A DNA stretch of 64,000 bases from Gammaproteobacteria bacterium Ga0077536 (GTDB lineage Bacteria > Pseudomonadota > Gammaproteobacteria > Ga0077536): the NCBI GenBank assembly GCA_001464935.1, contig LNEL01000044.1, positions 1-64,000 of the forward strand, written 5' to 3'. The notes beneath the pieces are model-generated. The model saw only the letters and a list, made by a program, of their open reading frames with translations, was not told where the DNA came from and did no database searches. A program made the translations under genes and the position numbers. Below are positions 27,417 through 36,415 of this stretch, in pieces (within the stretch, counting starts at the first letter, position 1; each line of letters starts with the position of its first letter).

Positions 27417-28229
27417 TCAGGCGTCGACCTTGAAGCGGTGGCTCCACGACATGCCTTTCGAGTCCGTGACATCGGCGCGGATCTCGCCCGTCTGCTCCGG
27501 TCGGAAGAAGAACCGGAAGCTCGGGTCCTCGCTGATCGAGATCCCGGTTTCAGCCGTCATGATCAGCTTGTCGTTGAAGTACAGCTTCACTGCCTTCACG
27601 TAATGCGCTGGCCGGATCAGCTGCGTCTTCTGATCTTTCTGCATGCCGGTGACGTTCGGATGGCTCAGCATCAGCTGGCCGACGATCGTGTTGTCGGCAT
27701 TGCGCTCGCCGACGGTGCGGAAGTTCATCGTCCCCATGCGATCCATCGCTTTCGCAAAGTCCGAGCCGAGCGGCGCCGAGCAGCCGCCCTGCGCCTTGAC
27801 GAAATTGGTGACCATGTGGTGCTCGCCGGTGTTCAGCACGGCGATGGCGCGCACGTTGGTGTAGTTGTCGATGCGCAGGCGCAGCGCGAGATCGGCGCGG
27901 CCCATGTCGGGCGTCATCGTGAAGGTGCCCGCGAGCGGTTCGGGGTTGTTGTCGACGATCACGTAGATGCGTTCGATGTAGCGCGCCGGCGTCTGCGCGA
28001 ACTGGGCCTTGATCGTCACCGGCGTGAAGGCCGCGTCCTCCGAGCGATACGGCGTCTTCATGTCGATGACCGTCTTGTCCTCGACGATCGGGCGGCCCTT
28101 GAAGTATTTCGGCTGGAGGAAGGTCTGCCAGACGTCAACGGGGGTCTGCTCGCCGGCGGCCGGCGCGGGGCCGGCGGCGCCGAGCAACAGGGCGGCGACC
28201 AGCGCCAGCGTCGAATGTCGGATGTTCAT
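27417..28229 (-). CDS. SoxYZ-like carrier of the quinoprotein-dehydrogenase-associated type
   Basis: A 270-aa secreted protein with a signal peptide (ALVAALLLGAAGPAPAAG). The N-terminal SoxY-like half ends in KAQGGCSAP with one conserved Cys. The C-terminal SoxZ-like half covers HYVKAVKLYFNDK to SWSHRFKVDA. Relatives of this fused carrier are usually encoded beside PQQ alcohol/methanol dehydrogenases; no such gene is in this window. Its role is unclear: it may deliver electrons or sulfur, or assist periplasmic oxidation. It lies 37 bases upstream of the aldolase gene on the same strand and is divergent from prsT. Confidence 0.85.
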   Translation of the reverse strand: MNIRHSTLALVAALLLGAAGPAPAAGEQTPVDVWQTFLQPKYFKGRPIVEDKTVIDMKTPYRSEDAAFTPVTIKAQFAQTPARYIERIYVIVDNNPEPLAGTFTMTPDMGRADLALRLRIDNYTNVRAIAVLNTGEHHMVTNFVKAQGGCSAPLGSDFAKAMDRMGTMNFRTVGERNADNTIVGQLMLSHPNVTGMQKDQKTQLIRPAHYVKAVKLYFNDKLIMTAETGISISEDPSFRFFFRPEQTGEIRADVTDSKGMSWSHRFKVDA

Positions 28230-28490
28230 CTGCCTCGTCTCCTGCGCATGTGAGTGGCGCCCCGGGCCGCCCCGGTGGCTCTCCGTTTCGACCGGCCCGG
28301 CGGCCGGACATTCAATGACCCGCGCCGCACGCCACGTGGCCGGCCCTCCGCCCAGTCTACTTTTTGGGCGACGCCCGCAGAAGCGCCCCGTTGTCGGGCG
28401 AAACTTTTGTTACCTCGTGACTCAAGTTCTCGTCTGGGCCGTCGAATTGACGCACTATCCGCGTCCATCGCAACCTGGTACTGGAAGACC

Positions 28491-31325
28491 ATGCCCGAAC
28501 ACGCGCCGCACCGCCTGCCCCGCCTCAAACCGCTCGCCCTGTGCCTGCTGATGGCGCTCTCGGGGCCGGCCGGCGCTCTCGTCGGCGAGGGTGCCAGAAA
28601 GGCCGCCGGCGACTTCTACGAAAACGCGATTGCGCGCTTCGGAGAGCAGGATTACGACGGCGCCATCATTCAGCTCAAGAACGCCCTGCAGCAGGATGCC
28701 AAGATGTTGCCGGCGCTGGTATTGCTCGGTCGGGCCCAGCTGGAGCTCGGGCACGGCGAGGCGGCCGAAACCTTCTTGAAGGAAGCGCAGGCGAGCGGTG
28801 CGGATGCAACATTGACGGCCGTGCCGCTGGCGCGCGCCCATCTGCTGCAGTTCAAGCATGACAAGGTCCTCAGCGCGCCCGTTCCGGCGAATCTGCCGCC
28901 GACGGTCCGCGCCGAACTGGAGCTGCTGCGCGCCCGCGCCGCCCTCGAAACCAACAACAAAAAGGCGCTGGACGCGGCGATTCAAGCGGTCGAAGGCATC
29001 GATCCACAGGCTGATGAACTGCTGACCATCAAGACGATGATGGCAATCCAGGACGGCGATTTCGCGGCCGCCGAGTCACTGATCGAAAGGGCCACCACGC
29101 TCTATCCCGATTCGGCCTACCCCTGGCTGTCGCGGGCCTCGCTGCTGCACACGCAGGGCCAACTCGAGGAAGCCCTGGTGGGCTACGGCAAGGTGATCGC
29201 ACTCGACCCCAGGAACACCGAGGCGCGTCTGGCGCGCATCGGCCTGCTGCTGGATTTGCAGCGCGATGCCGAGACGGAAGCGGATTTCGACAGCCTCGAC
29301 GACATCCGCCCGGACGACCCGCGCGTGACCTATCTGAAGGCGGTCAAACTCTCACGTGCAGGGGACGAGGAAGGCTCACGGCTCGCGCTGGCACGGGCGA
29401 ACAGCATCCTGAACGCCATGGGCGCCAATGTCGTGAACCGCAACGCCCAGTTGCTGCTGGTCTCGGGCATCAGCGCCTTCAGCCTCGGCAACTTCGAGGG
29501 CGCCCGCGGGGCGCTGACGCAATACGTCCTGATGTCCCCGACCGAACTCGGTCCCCGCAAGGTCCTGGCCAGCGTCCTGCTGAAGCAGCGCGACTACCGC
29601 GATGCGATCAAGGTGCTCGAAGACACGGTCGACAATTTTGCCGAGGACGCGGACACCCTGCTCATGCTCGCCGAAGCCTACGAAGGAGCTGGCAAGAACC
29701 AGAAGGCGGAGGCCGTGTTGCAGCGGGCGACCGAACTGCGCCAGAACGACGCCGCCGTGGCCACGCGGCTGGCGCTGAACCGCGTGCGCAGCGGGGAGAC
29801 CGGCCGGGCGCTGGCCGAACTGTCGACGATTTTCAGCCGCCATGAAAACACGCCAACAGCCGGCCTGCCGCTGGCGGTGATGTACCTGCAGCAGCAGGCT
29901 TACGACAATGCGGCCGGAATCGCGCGCAAACTGCTCGAGAAGCAGCCTGACAACCTCGAATTCCTCAACGTGCTGGCGATTGCCGACGTGGGTCTCGGGC
30001 GCTATGCCGCAGCCCGCGCCGGCTTTCAGCAGATCCTGAAGCAGGATGCCGAGAACAAGGGCGCCCTGCTGAACATCGCGAAGCTCGACGTCCGCGAAAA
30101 GCAGTACGCGGCAGCACGCGATCGTCTCAAACAGATGCTGGCAAAGGATCCCAACAGCCCGCAGCTGATGCTCGAACTCGGACGCGTGGCCGCCGCCCAG
30201 GGCGACAGCAGCGACGCCCAGCGCTGGGGCACGGAAGCCAACCGGCTGGCGCCGGATTCCTTCGACGTCGCGTCCTTCCTGATCGACACCTACCTGCGCG
30301 CCGGCAAGAAGTCCGAAGCCGTCGACCTCGCGCTCGAGCAGAGCACGCGTCATCGCGAGAACCTGTACGTGATGAACAAGCAGGTCGAAGTCCTGCAGCA
30401 GACCGGCGATCCGGAGCGTGCGCGCCTCATCCTCAAGCAGATGAGCGCGCTGGCCCAGGCCGACGGCTCGTGGCTGACGCGCATTGCGCGTCACCACCTG
30501 CGCCACGGGTCACTGAACGATGCGGCCTACGTGCTCGACAAGGCCATCCAGAACGACGCCCGCAACTTCGAGGCCCAGGTGCTGCTGGCCGACATCGAAC
30601 TCGCCAGGGGCGAACTCGACAGCGTGAACGCGCGCGCCGCGCTGCTGCTCGAGGCGCTGCCGGAGGCGGATGTCGGTCACCGGTTGATGGGCAGCGTCAG
30701 TGAGCAGCGCGGGGACTTCGGCGGCGCTGCCGAACATTTCCGACGGGCCCTCGAACTGAATCCTGGCGCGGCGATGAACGCCGTGGCGCTCCACGGCGCA
30801 CTCGACCGTGCGGGGCGCAAACCCGAGGCGCTCGACGTGCTGCAGCGCTACCTGGCGGACCACCCGGACAACGTCGAAACCGGCATTGCGCTCGCCGAGT
30901 TTCACATGCGCGCCGGCGATTTCGCCGCCGCCCGGACTGCGTTCCAGACCCCGTTGAGGGTCCTGCCGGATCATCCGCAAATCCTGAACAATTACGCCAA
31001 CGTCCTGTTCATGCTGAAAGATCCGCAAGCCGTCGACATTGCGCGCAAGGCCTACGAGCAGGCGCCGGCGAACCCGGTGGTCAACGACACGCTGGGCTGG
31101 CTGCTCGTCAATGGCGGCCAGTTCGAGGAAGGCCTGCGTTTCCTGCGCGAAGCGCGGACGCGGGATTCAGCGAACCCCGAGATTCACTACCACCTCGCGG
31201 TCGCGCTGAAGGAACTGGGCCGCCACGACGAGGCGGCCACCGAACTCAAGGCACTGTTGAACACGACCACGCCCTTCGAGCAGCGCGATGCGGCGCAGAC
31301 GCTGTTGCAACAATTGGGAAGCTGA
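28491..31325 (+). CDS. prsT: PEP-CTERM system TPR-repeat protein PrsT
   Basis: A 944-aa protein with an N-terminal signal peptide (LALCLLMALSGPAGA) and about 20 tetratricopeptide repeats over almost the whole mature length. The N terminus (FYENAIARFGEQDYDGAIIQLKNALQQDA) matches the PrsT family of the exosortase A/PEP-CTERM systems. These are linked to exopolysaccharide production and surface protein sorting. No lipobox Cys is seen after the signal, although relatives are often called lipoproteins. The ATG at 28491 is chosen as the first that gives a clean signal peptide. The 28230-28490 spacer, shared with the divergent SoxYZ-like gene, shows no clear promoter. Confidence 0.9.
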   Translation: MPEHAPHRLPRLKPLALCLLMALSGPAGALVGEGARKAAGDFYENAIARFGEQDYDGAIIQLKNALQQDAKMLPALVLLGRAQLELGHGEAAETFLKEAQASGADATLTAVPLARAHLLQFKHDKVLSAPVPANLPPTVRAELELLRARAALETNNKKALDAAIQAVEGIDPQADELLTIKTMMAIQDGDFAAAESLIERATTLYPDSAYPWLSRASLLHTQGQLEEALVGYGKVIALDPRNTEARLARIGLLLDLQRDAETEADFDSLDDIRPDDPRVTYLKAVKLSRAGDEEGSRLALARANSILNAMGANVVNRNAQLLLVSGISAFSLGNFEGARGALTQYVLMSPTELGPRKVLASVLLKQRDYRDAIKVLEDTVDNFAEDADTLLMLAEAYEGAGKNQKAEAVLQRATELRQNDAAVATRLALNRVRSGETGRALAELSTIFSRHENTPTAGLPLAVMYLQQQAYDNAAGIARKLLEKQPDNLEFLNVLAIADVGLGRYAAARAGFQQILKQDAENKGALLNIAKLDVREKQYAAARDRLKQMLAKDPNSPQLMLELGRVAAAQGDSSDAQRWGTEANRLAPDSFDVASFLIDTYLRAGKKSEAVDLALEQSTRHRENLYVMNKQVEVLQQTGDPERARLILKQMSALAQADGSWLTRIARHHLRHGSLNDAAYVLDKAIQNDARNFEAQVLLADIELARGELDSVNARAALLLEALPEADVGHRLMGSVSEQRGDFGGAAEHFRRALELNPGAAMNAVALHGALDRAGRKPEALDVLQRYLADHPDNVETGIALAEFHMRAGDFAAARTAFQTPLRVLPDHPQILNNYANVLFMLKDPQAVDIARKAYEQAPANPVVNDTLGWLLVNGGQFEEGLRFLREARTRDSANPEIHYHLAVALKELGRHDEAATELKALLNTTTPFEQRDAAQTLLQQLGS

Positions 31326-31674
31326 GCGGCGGCAGTTGTTAAGCCTGCTTTACAGCCCCGAGGCCCGCTCCAGAGCTGGAAATAATTTTTCAACTACATG
31401 ATTTATATATTTAAAAATGATCATCCGACCCTCTGCGCCGCGCTTTTCCGGGCCACCGCCACGGGATCTCCAGCGATTTGGTCGGAAACCTGCCCGAATC
31501 ACCCGCAGCAGGTTGTCAATCGACTTTACACAAAACGGGCCGGGGACCACTCGCGAGCCCTGAAAAATATCTCAAACTACTGTTTTTATTAATCTTTAAA
31601 AGATAGGCCCGATAATTGCTCGCAGTTTACGGCAACAATAACCAGAGCCTAACCGGCACAAGGCAGACTGATTT
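31326..31674 (+). promoter_or_regulatory. Regulatory region of the PEP-CTERM gene with candidate activator sites
   Basis: This 349-base spacer has no gene. Two related elements, GTTGTTAAGCCTGCTTTACA (31335-31354) and GTTGTCAATCGACTTTACA (31512-31530), have the form TGTyAA-N5/6-TTTACA, an imperfect dyad. Each is followed by an AT-rich stretch containing TCAA(A)CTAC and TTTAAA, so about 75 bases look like a degenerate direct repeat. The second copy sits roughly 100-120 bases before the predicted start point, the usual place for activator sites of sigma-54 promoters. PrsR, the response regulator of PEP-CTERM systems, is the natural candidate to bind. Confidence 0.5.
31604..31620 (+). promoter_or_regulatory. 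Sigma-54 promoter of the PEP-CTERM gene
   Basis: TAGGCCCGATAATTGCT matches the sigma-54 consensus (yTGGCACGrNNNTTGCw) at all but two informative positions, with the diagnostic GG-N10-GC spacing. The -12 GC lies at 31618-31619, predicting a start near 31630 and a leader of about 45 bases. PEP-CTERM genes in exosortase systems are known to depend on RpoN with the PrsK/PrsR two-component pair. Confidence 0.72.
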
Positions 31675-32529
31675 ATGAACAAGAAACTGTCCTATCGCAT
31701 CATCGCCACCGGCGCCCTGTTGCTCTCGACAGGTGTCGCCAGTGCGGCGACCGACTATTTCTTCACCACCGGCGGCAACAGCACGACCTCGCTGACCATC
31801 GGCGGCGTGACTGCCCTTCAGCGCAACTACACCGGCGTGTCGGTGACCGGCTGGGCCGCCACCCGTAACTCCACCGGCGACGCGAACGCCGAGTTCAACC
31901 TGACGAACGTGGTCTCCTTTGGCGGCAGCGGCATCGGCGTGCAGCAGAGCGGTGAGAGCTCGACCGACGGCCAGCACGCAATCGACAACGTGGGCACCAA
32001 CGAATTCGTGCTGCTGTCCTTCGCCAGCCCGATCGCGCTGACCGACCTCCAGATCGGCTGGCCGTCGGCGACGGACCCGAAAGACACCGACTTCACGATT
32101 CTCGCCTACACGGGTGCGGGCAACACCGCGGGTTCCCCGACGCAGGACGGCTTCCAGCTCGTCGACATGAACAAGCTGAATTCTGACCCGGCCGACGTCG
32201 GCCCTGCCGGCGGCAGCTACGGCCTGACCAAGGCCGGCTGGGAGCTGATTGGCAACCCGAACGACGTGCCGACCAACGCCTTCGCGTCGATTGGCAACTC
32301 GGGCTTCAAGTCCTCGTCCTTCTGGCTGGTCGGCACGCGCAACAAGTTCCTGGCGACCGGCAGCGATGGCTACGCCGACTTCGGCAAGCTCGTTGCCGTC
32401 AAGGGTTGCACGGCCGGCACCCCGGGTTGCGGCGGCGGCGGCACCCCCGGCGTGCCGGAACCCTCGTCCCTCGCGCTCCTCGGCATCGGCCTGCTCGGCA
32501 CGATGAAGCGCTGGCGCAAGAAGGCCTGA
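31675..32529 (+). CDS. PEP-CTERM sorting-domain surface protein
   Basis: A 284-aa secreted protein. An N-terminal Sec signal (IIATGALLLSTGVASA) precedes a mature region rich in Asn, Thr and Gly. The C-terminal sorting signal is VPEPSSLALLGIGLLG followed by the basic tail KRWRKKA, the tripartite PEP-CTERM motif cut by exosortase. Just before it is a Gly-rich linker with a Cys pair (GCTAGTPGCGGGG). It is probably delivered to the surface or the exopolysaccharide matrix. Transcription probably starts at the sigma-54 promoter at 31604, and a strong terminator follows. Confidence 0.93.
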   Translation: MNKKLSYRIIATGALLLSTGVASAATDYFFTTGGNSTTSLTIGGVTALQRNYTGVSVTGWAATRNSTGDANAEFNLTNVVSFGGSGIGVQQSGESSTDGQHAIDNVGTNEFVLLSFASPIALTDLQIGWPSATDPKDTDFTILAYTGAGNTAGSPTQDGFQLVDMNKLNSDPADVGPAGGSYGLTKAGWELIGNPNDVPTNAFASIGNSGFKSSSFWLVGTRNKFLATGSDGYADFGKLVAVKGCTAGTPGCGGGGTPGVPEPSSLALLGIGLLGTMKRWRKKA

Positions 32530-32549
32530 GGTCAGCCTCAAGCCAATGC

Positions 32550-32580
32550 AAGAAGCCCCGCCCTGCGGGGCTTCTTCGTT
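32550..32580 (+). terminator. Intrinsic terminator after the PEP-CTERM gene
   Basis: A perfect 12-bp stem, AAGAAGCCCCGC (32550-32561) / GCGGGGCTTCTT (32565-32576), with a 3-base CCT loop is followed by CGTTTTC. It lies 20 bases after the stop codon and also separates this gene from convergent thiL. Confidence 0.88.
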
Positions 32581-32609
32581 TTCGGGTGCTCGATTATTCG
32601 GGTGCCTGA

Positions 32610-33563
32610 TTAGAAGTGGCGATAGCCTGTGGCCGCCGGCGTGATCGGCAGCCCGGTGCCATCGACCAGCACGACACCCTCGCCCGCCACCACCTGTCCG
32701 ATGCATGTCACTGCCTCCGCAGTGCCCGCGAGCGCCGCCTCGAGCTCAGCGCGACGGGCTGCCGGCACGGTGAACGCGAGTTCGTAATCGTCGCCGCCGC
32801 TCGCGGCGAGCGACAGGCACTCTGCCGGCGCACAGGCGCGGCGCAATGAATCGGACAGCGGCAGTCGGTCGGCGTCGATGCGCATCCCGCAGCCGCTCTG
32901 CGTGGCGATATGGCCGAGATCGGCCAGCAGGCCATCGGACACGTCAATGCACGCCGACGCGAGGCCACGCAGTGCGCGCCCGAGGGCGAGCCGCGCCGAC
33001 GGCCGACAGAAGCGCTGAGCGAGCCACTGCGCCGCGGTGTCTGCGGGCGCTGCCGCCAGCAGTCGCAGGCCGGCGGCGGCGTCGCCGAGCGTGCCGGAGA
33101 CGTAGACCAGATCTCCCGGCTGCGCGCCCCGGCGCGTCAGCGCCAGGCCGGGCGGGACGGAGCCCACGATCTGCACCGTGATGGTCAATGGACCCCGCGT
33201 GGTATCGCCGCCGACGAGGGCGACCCCGGCCTCGTCGAACGCCGTGAACAGCCCGCGCAGAAAGGTCTGCGCCCACACGGCATTCATCTCGGGCATGGTC
33301 AGCGCGAGCGTGGCCCAGCGCGGTTCGCCACCCATGGCTGCGATGTCACTGAGGTTGGTCGCCGCCGCGCGGTAGCCGATGTCGTCGGCGGGCAAGGTGG
33401 CCGGAAAATGACGTTCGACGACGAGCGTATCGGCGACGACGATCAGCGACTCACCGGGCGGTGGTGTCAGCAACGCGCCGTCATCGCCGATGCCGAGCAG
33501 CACGTCGCTGCGCGCGCGGACACCGGGCGCGATCAGGTCATAGATGAATTGGAATTCGTTCAC
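32610..33563 (-). CDS. thiL: Thiamine-monophosphate kinase
   Basis: A 317-aa PurM/ThiL-type kinase that phosphorylates thiamine monophosphate to thiamine diphosphate. It shows the N-terminal GIGDDGALL with metal-binding Asp, NLSDIAAMGGEPRW, DTTRGPLTI, and IDVSDGLLADLGHIA near residue 210. It is the last gene of the nrdR-rib-nusB-thiL group, a usual gammaproteobacterial order. Confidence 0.95.
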   Translation of the reverse strand: MNEFQFIYDLIAPGVRARSDVLLGIGDDGALLTPPPGESLIVVADTLVVERHFPATLPADDIGYRAAATNLSDIAAMGGEPRWATLALTMPEMNAVWAQTFLRGLFTAFDEAGVALVGGDTTRGPLTITVQIVGSVPPGLALTRRGAQPGDLVYVSGTLGDAAAGLRLLAAAPADTAAQWLAQRFCRPSARLALGRALRGLASACIDVSDGLLADLGHIATQSGCGMRIDADRLPLSDSLRRACAPAECLSLAASGGDDYELAFTVPAARRAELEAALAGTAEAVTCIGQVVAGEGVVLVDGTGLPITPAATGYRHF

Positions 33564-33593
33564 CGCCCTGCGCGCGGCGATGGCCGATGCGCC

Positions 33594-34025
33594 TCAGCCG
33601 GCACTGATCTCGATCGCGCGCAGTTCGCGCGCGAGCCGGTCGAGCACACCGTTGATATAGCGGTGCGCCTCGTCGGCGCCGAACATCTTCGACAGCTCCA
33701 CGCCTTCGTTGACGACGACGCGATACGGAATGTGCAGGCAGTGCTTCAGCTCATAGGCGCCGATCAGCAGCACCGAGCGTTCGACCGGCCCGACGCGCTC
33801 CCACGGCCGGTCGAGCAGTGGCTGCAGCAGCGCGCGCAGTTCATCGGCGGCGCGCGGGATTTCGCGCGTCAGCGTCGCGAAATATTCGACGTCGACCTTG
33901 TCGACTTCACGCTCGTTCAGGAACTCGGCGAGGATGGTCTCCGGCGTCGCCCCGGCCACCTGCCACTGGTACAGCGACTGCACCGCGCAGCGCCGGGCCT
34001 TGACTCTTCCGGCGTTGCCGCTCAT
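33594..34025 (-). CDS. nusB: Transcription antitermination factor NusB
   Basis: A 143-aa all-helical RNA-binding protein that binds boxA RNA with S10 in rRNA antitermination. Typical segments are RRCAVQSLYQWQVAG near the N terminus and RVVVNEGVELSKMFGADEAHRYINGVLD near the C terminus. The ATG at 34025 has GGAG seven bases upstream. A GTG at 34064 would add 13 residues but has no ribosome site. It follows ribH by about 40 bases. Confidence 0.95.
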   Translation of the reverse strand: MSGNAGRVKARRCAVQSLYQWQVAGATPETILAEFLNEREVDKVDVEYFATLTREIPRAADELRALLQPLLDRPWERVGPVERSVLLIGAYELKHCLHIPYRVVVNEGVELSKMFGADEAHRYINGVLDRLARELRAIEISAG

Positions 34026-34067
34026 CGGGCGGCTCCGCGCGGGCAGGGTGTCGGTGTCTGGCACAAC

Positions 34068-34535
34068 TCAGAGGCCGCGCAGCAGCGAGATCATTTCGAT
34101 CGCAGTCACGGCGGCTTCGGCACCCTTGTTGCCGGCCTTGGTGCCCGCGCGTTCGATGGCCTGTTCAATCGAGTCCACCGTCAGCACGCCGAAGATGACC
34201 GGCACGCCGGTGTCGGAAGCCGCGCTCGCGAGTCCGCGCGAGCAGACGCCGGCGACGTGGTCGAAATGCGGCGTCGAACCGCGAATCACGGCACCGAGCG
34301 CGATGACCGCGTCGTACTTGCCGCTCGCGGCCATCTTCTGCACGACGACCGGCATTTCAAACGCGCCCGGCACGCGGGCGATCGTGATGCCGTCATCCTT
34401 CACGCCGTGTCGGCGCAGCGCGTCGAGGCAGCCGCTTTCAAGTGCATCGACGATGAAATGATTGAAACGGCTCGCGACGATGCCGATGCGCGCCGGCGCG
34501 GTCAGAATCATGCTGCCTTCGATGATGGTGATCAT
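34068..34535 (-). CDS. ribH: 6,7-dimethyl-8-ribityllumazine synthase
   Basis: A 155-aa enzyme that condenses 5-amino-6-ribitylamino-uracil with dihydroxybutanone phosphate, the penultimate riboflavin step. It shows [44 protein letters not shown] and [23 protein letters not shown]. It lies between ribB and nusB on the same strand. Confidence 0.96.
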   Translation of the reverse strand: MITIIEGSMILTAPARIGIVASRFNHFIVDALESGCLDALRRHGVKDDGITIARVPGAFEMPVVVQKMAASGKYDAVIALGAVIRGSTPHFDHVAGVCSRGLASAASDTGVPVIFGVLTVDSIEQAIERAGTKAGNKGAEAAVTAIEMISLLRGL

Positions 34536-34546
34536 TGCCTGCGTCC

Positions 34547-35638
34547 TCAGCTCACGTATTCGACGACTTCGAGACCGAAACCCGACAGCGCATGATAGCG
34601 GCGCGGATTGCTCATCACTCGCATCTTGCGCACGCCCAGGTCGGCGAGAATCTGTGCACCCAGCCCAATCTGGCGCCAGTCGGCCTGCGCGTGACCTTTG
34701 CCGGTGTTTTCCTGCTGGCCGCTGCGATTGTCCGGATCGGCGATACGCAGCACCTGCCGCAGCACCTGTTCGTTGTCGACCTGGTTGCTGAGCACGACGA
34801 CCACGCCCTCGCCCGCGTCGGCGACCCGCCGCAGCGCATCGCGCAAGGGCCAGCCGGCGTCCTTGCGGACGCTCGCAGTCAGGTCTTCGATCGGATTGTA
34901 GATGTGTACACGCACCAGGGTCGGCGTCTCGGGATTGATGTCCCCGCGCACCATCGCCAGGTGCAGGTCCTGATGGATCGAATCTCGATAGGCAATCAGG
35001 CGGAACTCACCGAACTCCGTCGGCAGCACGGCTTCGGCGGCGCGCTCGACGGTTTTCTCATTCTCGATGCGGAAGCGGATCAGGTCCGCGATCGTGCCGA
35101 TCTTCAGCCCGTGCTGGGCGGCGATCTTCTCGAGATCGGGGCGACGCGCCATCGTGCCGTCGTCATTGAGGATCTCGACGATTACGGAGGCGGGTTCGAG
35201 GCCCGCGAGCTGGGCGAGATCGCAGCCCGCTTCGGTATGGCCTGCGATCAGCGGAAAGATGTGGCCCGGCTGGACGATATCCGACGGCTTCGCATCGGGG
35301 GCCACGGCAACCTGGATGGTCCGCGCGCGATCGGCGGCCGAAATGCCCGTCGTCACGCCTTCGGCCGCTTCGATCGACATCGTGAAGTTCGTGCGATGCG
35401 TGTAACGCGTGTCCTGCACCATCAGCGGCAGATTGAGCTGCCGGCAGCGCGCTTCGGTCAGCGTCAGGCAGATCAGGCCGCGGCCGTGGCGGGCCATGAA
35501 GTTGACGTGCTCGGCGGTGCAATGGCTGGCGGCCAGGACGAAATCGCCTTCGTTCTCGCGATCTTCGTCGTCCACGATGATGACCATCTTGCCCGCGCGG
35601 ATGTCGTCGATAATTTCCTCGATTGAATTGAGTTCCAT
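34547..35638 (-). CDS. ribB: 3,4-dihydroxy-2-butanone 4-phosphate synthase with a degenerate GTP cyclohydrolase II domain (RibBX type)
   Basis: A 363-aa two-domain protein. The N-terminal RibB half (residues 1-205) is intact: [37 protein letters not shown]. The C-terminal half resembles GTP cyclohydrolase II but lacks the zinc cysteines (CLTGD...RCDCG) expected after VRVH; here the text runs [19 protein letters not shown]. It therefore probably makes only dihydroxybutanone phosphate, as in proteobacterial RibBX proteins, and a separate RibA should exist elsewhere. It is co-directional with ribE and ribH. No FMN riboswitch was found before it. Confidence 0.92.
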   Translation of the reverse strand: MELNSIEEIIDDIRAGKMVIIVDDEDRENEGDFVLAASHCTAEHVNFMARHGRGLICLTLTEARCRQLNLPLMVQDTRYTHRTNFTMSIEAAEGVTTGISAADRARTIQVAVAPDAKPSDIVQPGHIFPLIAGHTEAGCDLAQLAGLEPASVIVEILNDDGTMARRPDLEKIAAQHGLKIGTIADLIRFRIENEKTVERAAEAVLPTEFGEFRLIAYRDSIHQDLHLAMVRGDINPETPTLVRVHIYNPIEDLTASVRKDAGWPLRDALRRVADAGEGVVVVLSNQVDNEQVLRQVLRIADPDNRSGQQENTGKGHAQADWRQIGLGAQILADLGVRKMRVMSNPRRYHALSGFGLEVVEYVS

Positions 35639-35696
35639 CGCTGTTCCAGACGAATGCAGGTTTGAGTAAGCGTGCGTGCCGCGCCAGGCGCGGCGC

Positions 35697-36350
35697 TCAG
35701 GAGTGCCCGAGCATCCCGGCCTTGCGCAGCGTTTCCTCCGTCACGCCCGGTGTTGCCGCATCCGGCATCAGCAGGCGCTCTAGATAGCGCGCCACGAGAT
35801 CGATTTCGAGATTCACCCGGCTGCCACTGCGCAGCTCGCCCAGGGTGGTACGTTCCAGGGTGTGGGGAATGATCAGCAGTTCGAAGTCCGCGCCGTTCAC
35901 CGCGTTGACCGTGAGGCTGACGCCGTCGATGCAGATCGAACCCTTCTGCGAGATGTAGCGTGCGAGCGCCGCGGGCGCGCGCAGACCGAACTGCACGCAG
36001 TTGTCGCGTTCGAGGCGGCTGTGCACGTCGCCGATGCCGTCGACATGTCCGCTGACCAGGTGACCGCCGAGGCGATCGGACAGGCGCAGCGCCTTTTCCA
36101 GATTGACCGTGTCACCAACGCGTTTCGCGCCGAGCGTCGTGCGGGCCAGGGTTTCAGGCGAGACATCGACCTCGAAACGGCCGGGCGCAATGGCGACCGC
36201 CGTCAGGCACGGCCCGGACACGGCAATGCTGTCGCCGAGCGCGACATCGCTGGTGTCGAGGTCGGGGGCCGCGATTGCCAGGCGCATGGCGCCGCCGCGC
36301 GGCGACAACGACTCGATGCGGCCGAGGGACTGGATGATGCCGGTGAACAT
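35697..36350 (-). CDS. ribE: Riboflavin synthase, alpha subunit
   Basis: A 217-aa enzyme that dismutates two ribityllumazines to riboflavin. It starts with the family hallmark MFTGIIQSLGRIESL and has two homologous lumazine-binding halves (GPCLTAVAI...NLEKALRLSDRLGGHLVSGHVDG and GVSLTVNAV...VNLEIDLVARYLERLL). The open frame continues upstream, but MFTGII at 36350 is the conserved start. It lies between ribD and ribB. Confidence 0.95.
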   Translation of the reverse strand: MFTGIIQSLGRIESLSPRGGAMRLAIAAPDLDTSDVALGDSIAVSGPCLTAVAIAPGRFEVDVSPETLARTTLGAKRVGDTVNLEKALRLSDRLGGHLVSGHVDGIGDVHSRLERDNCVQFGLRAPAALARYISQKGSICIDGVSLTVNAVNGADFELLIIPHTLERTTLGELRSGSRVNLEIDLVARYLERLLMPDAATPGVTEETLRKAGMLGHS

Positions 36351-36415
36351 CAGGGCAATATCGAGGAAGCGCCCGCGACCGTCAAGCCGCAGGACCGCTG
36401 GCGCGGCCCGGTGTA

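Noticed and set aside
28435..28453. Sigma-54-like sequence before prsT
   Set aside because: GG-N10 is followed by GA instead of GC and several consensus positions fail.
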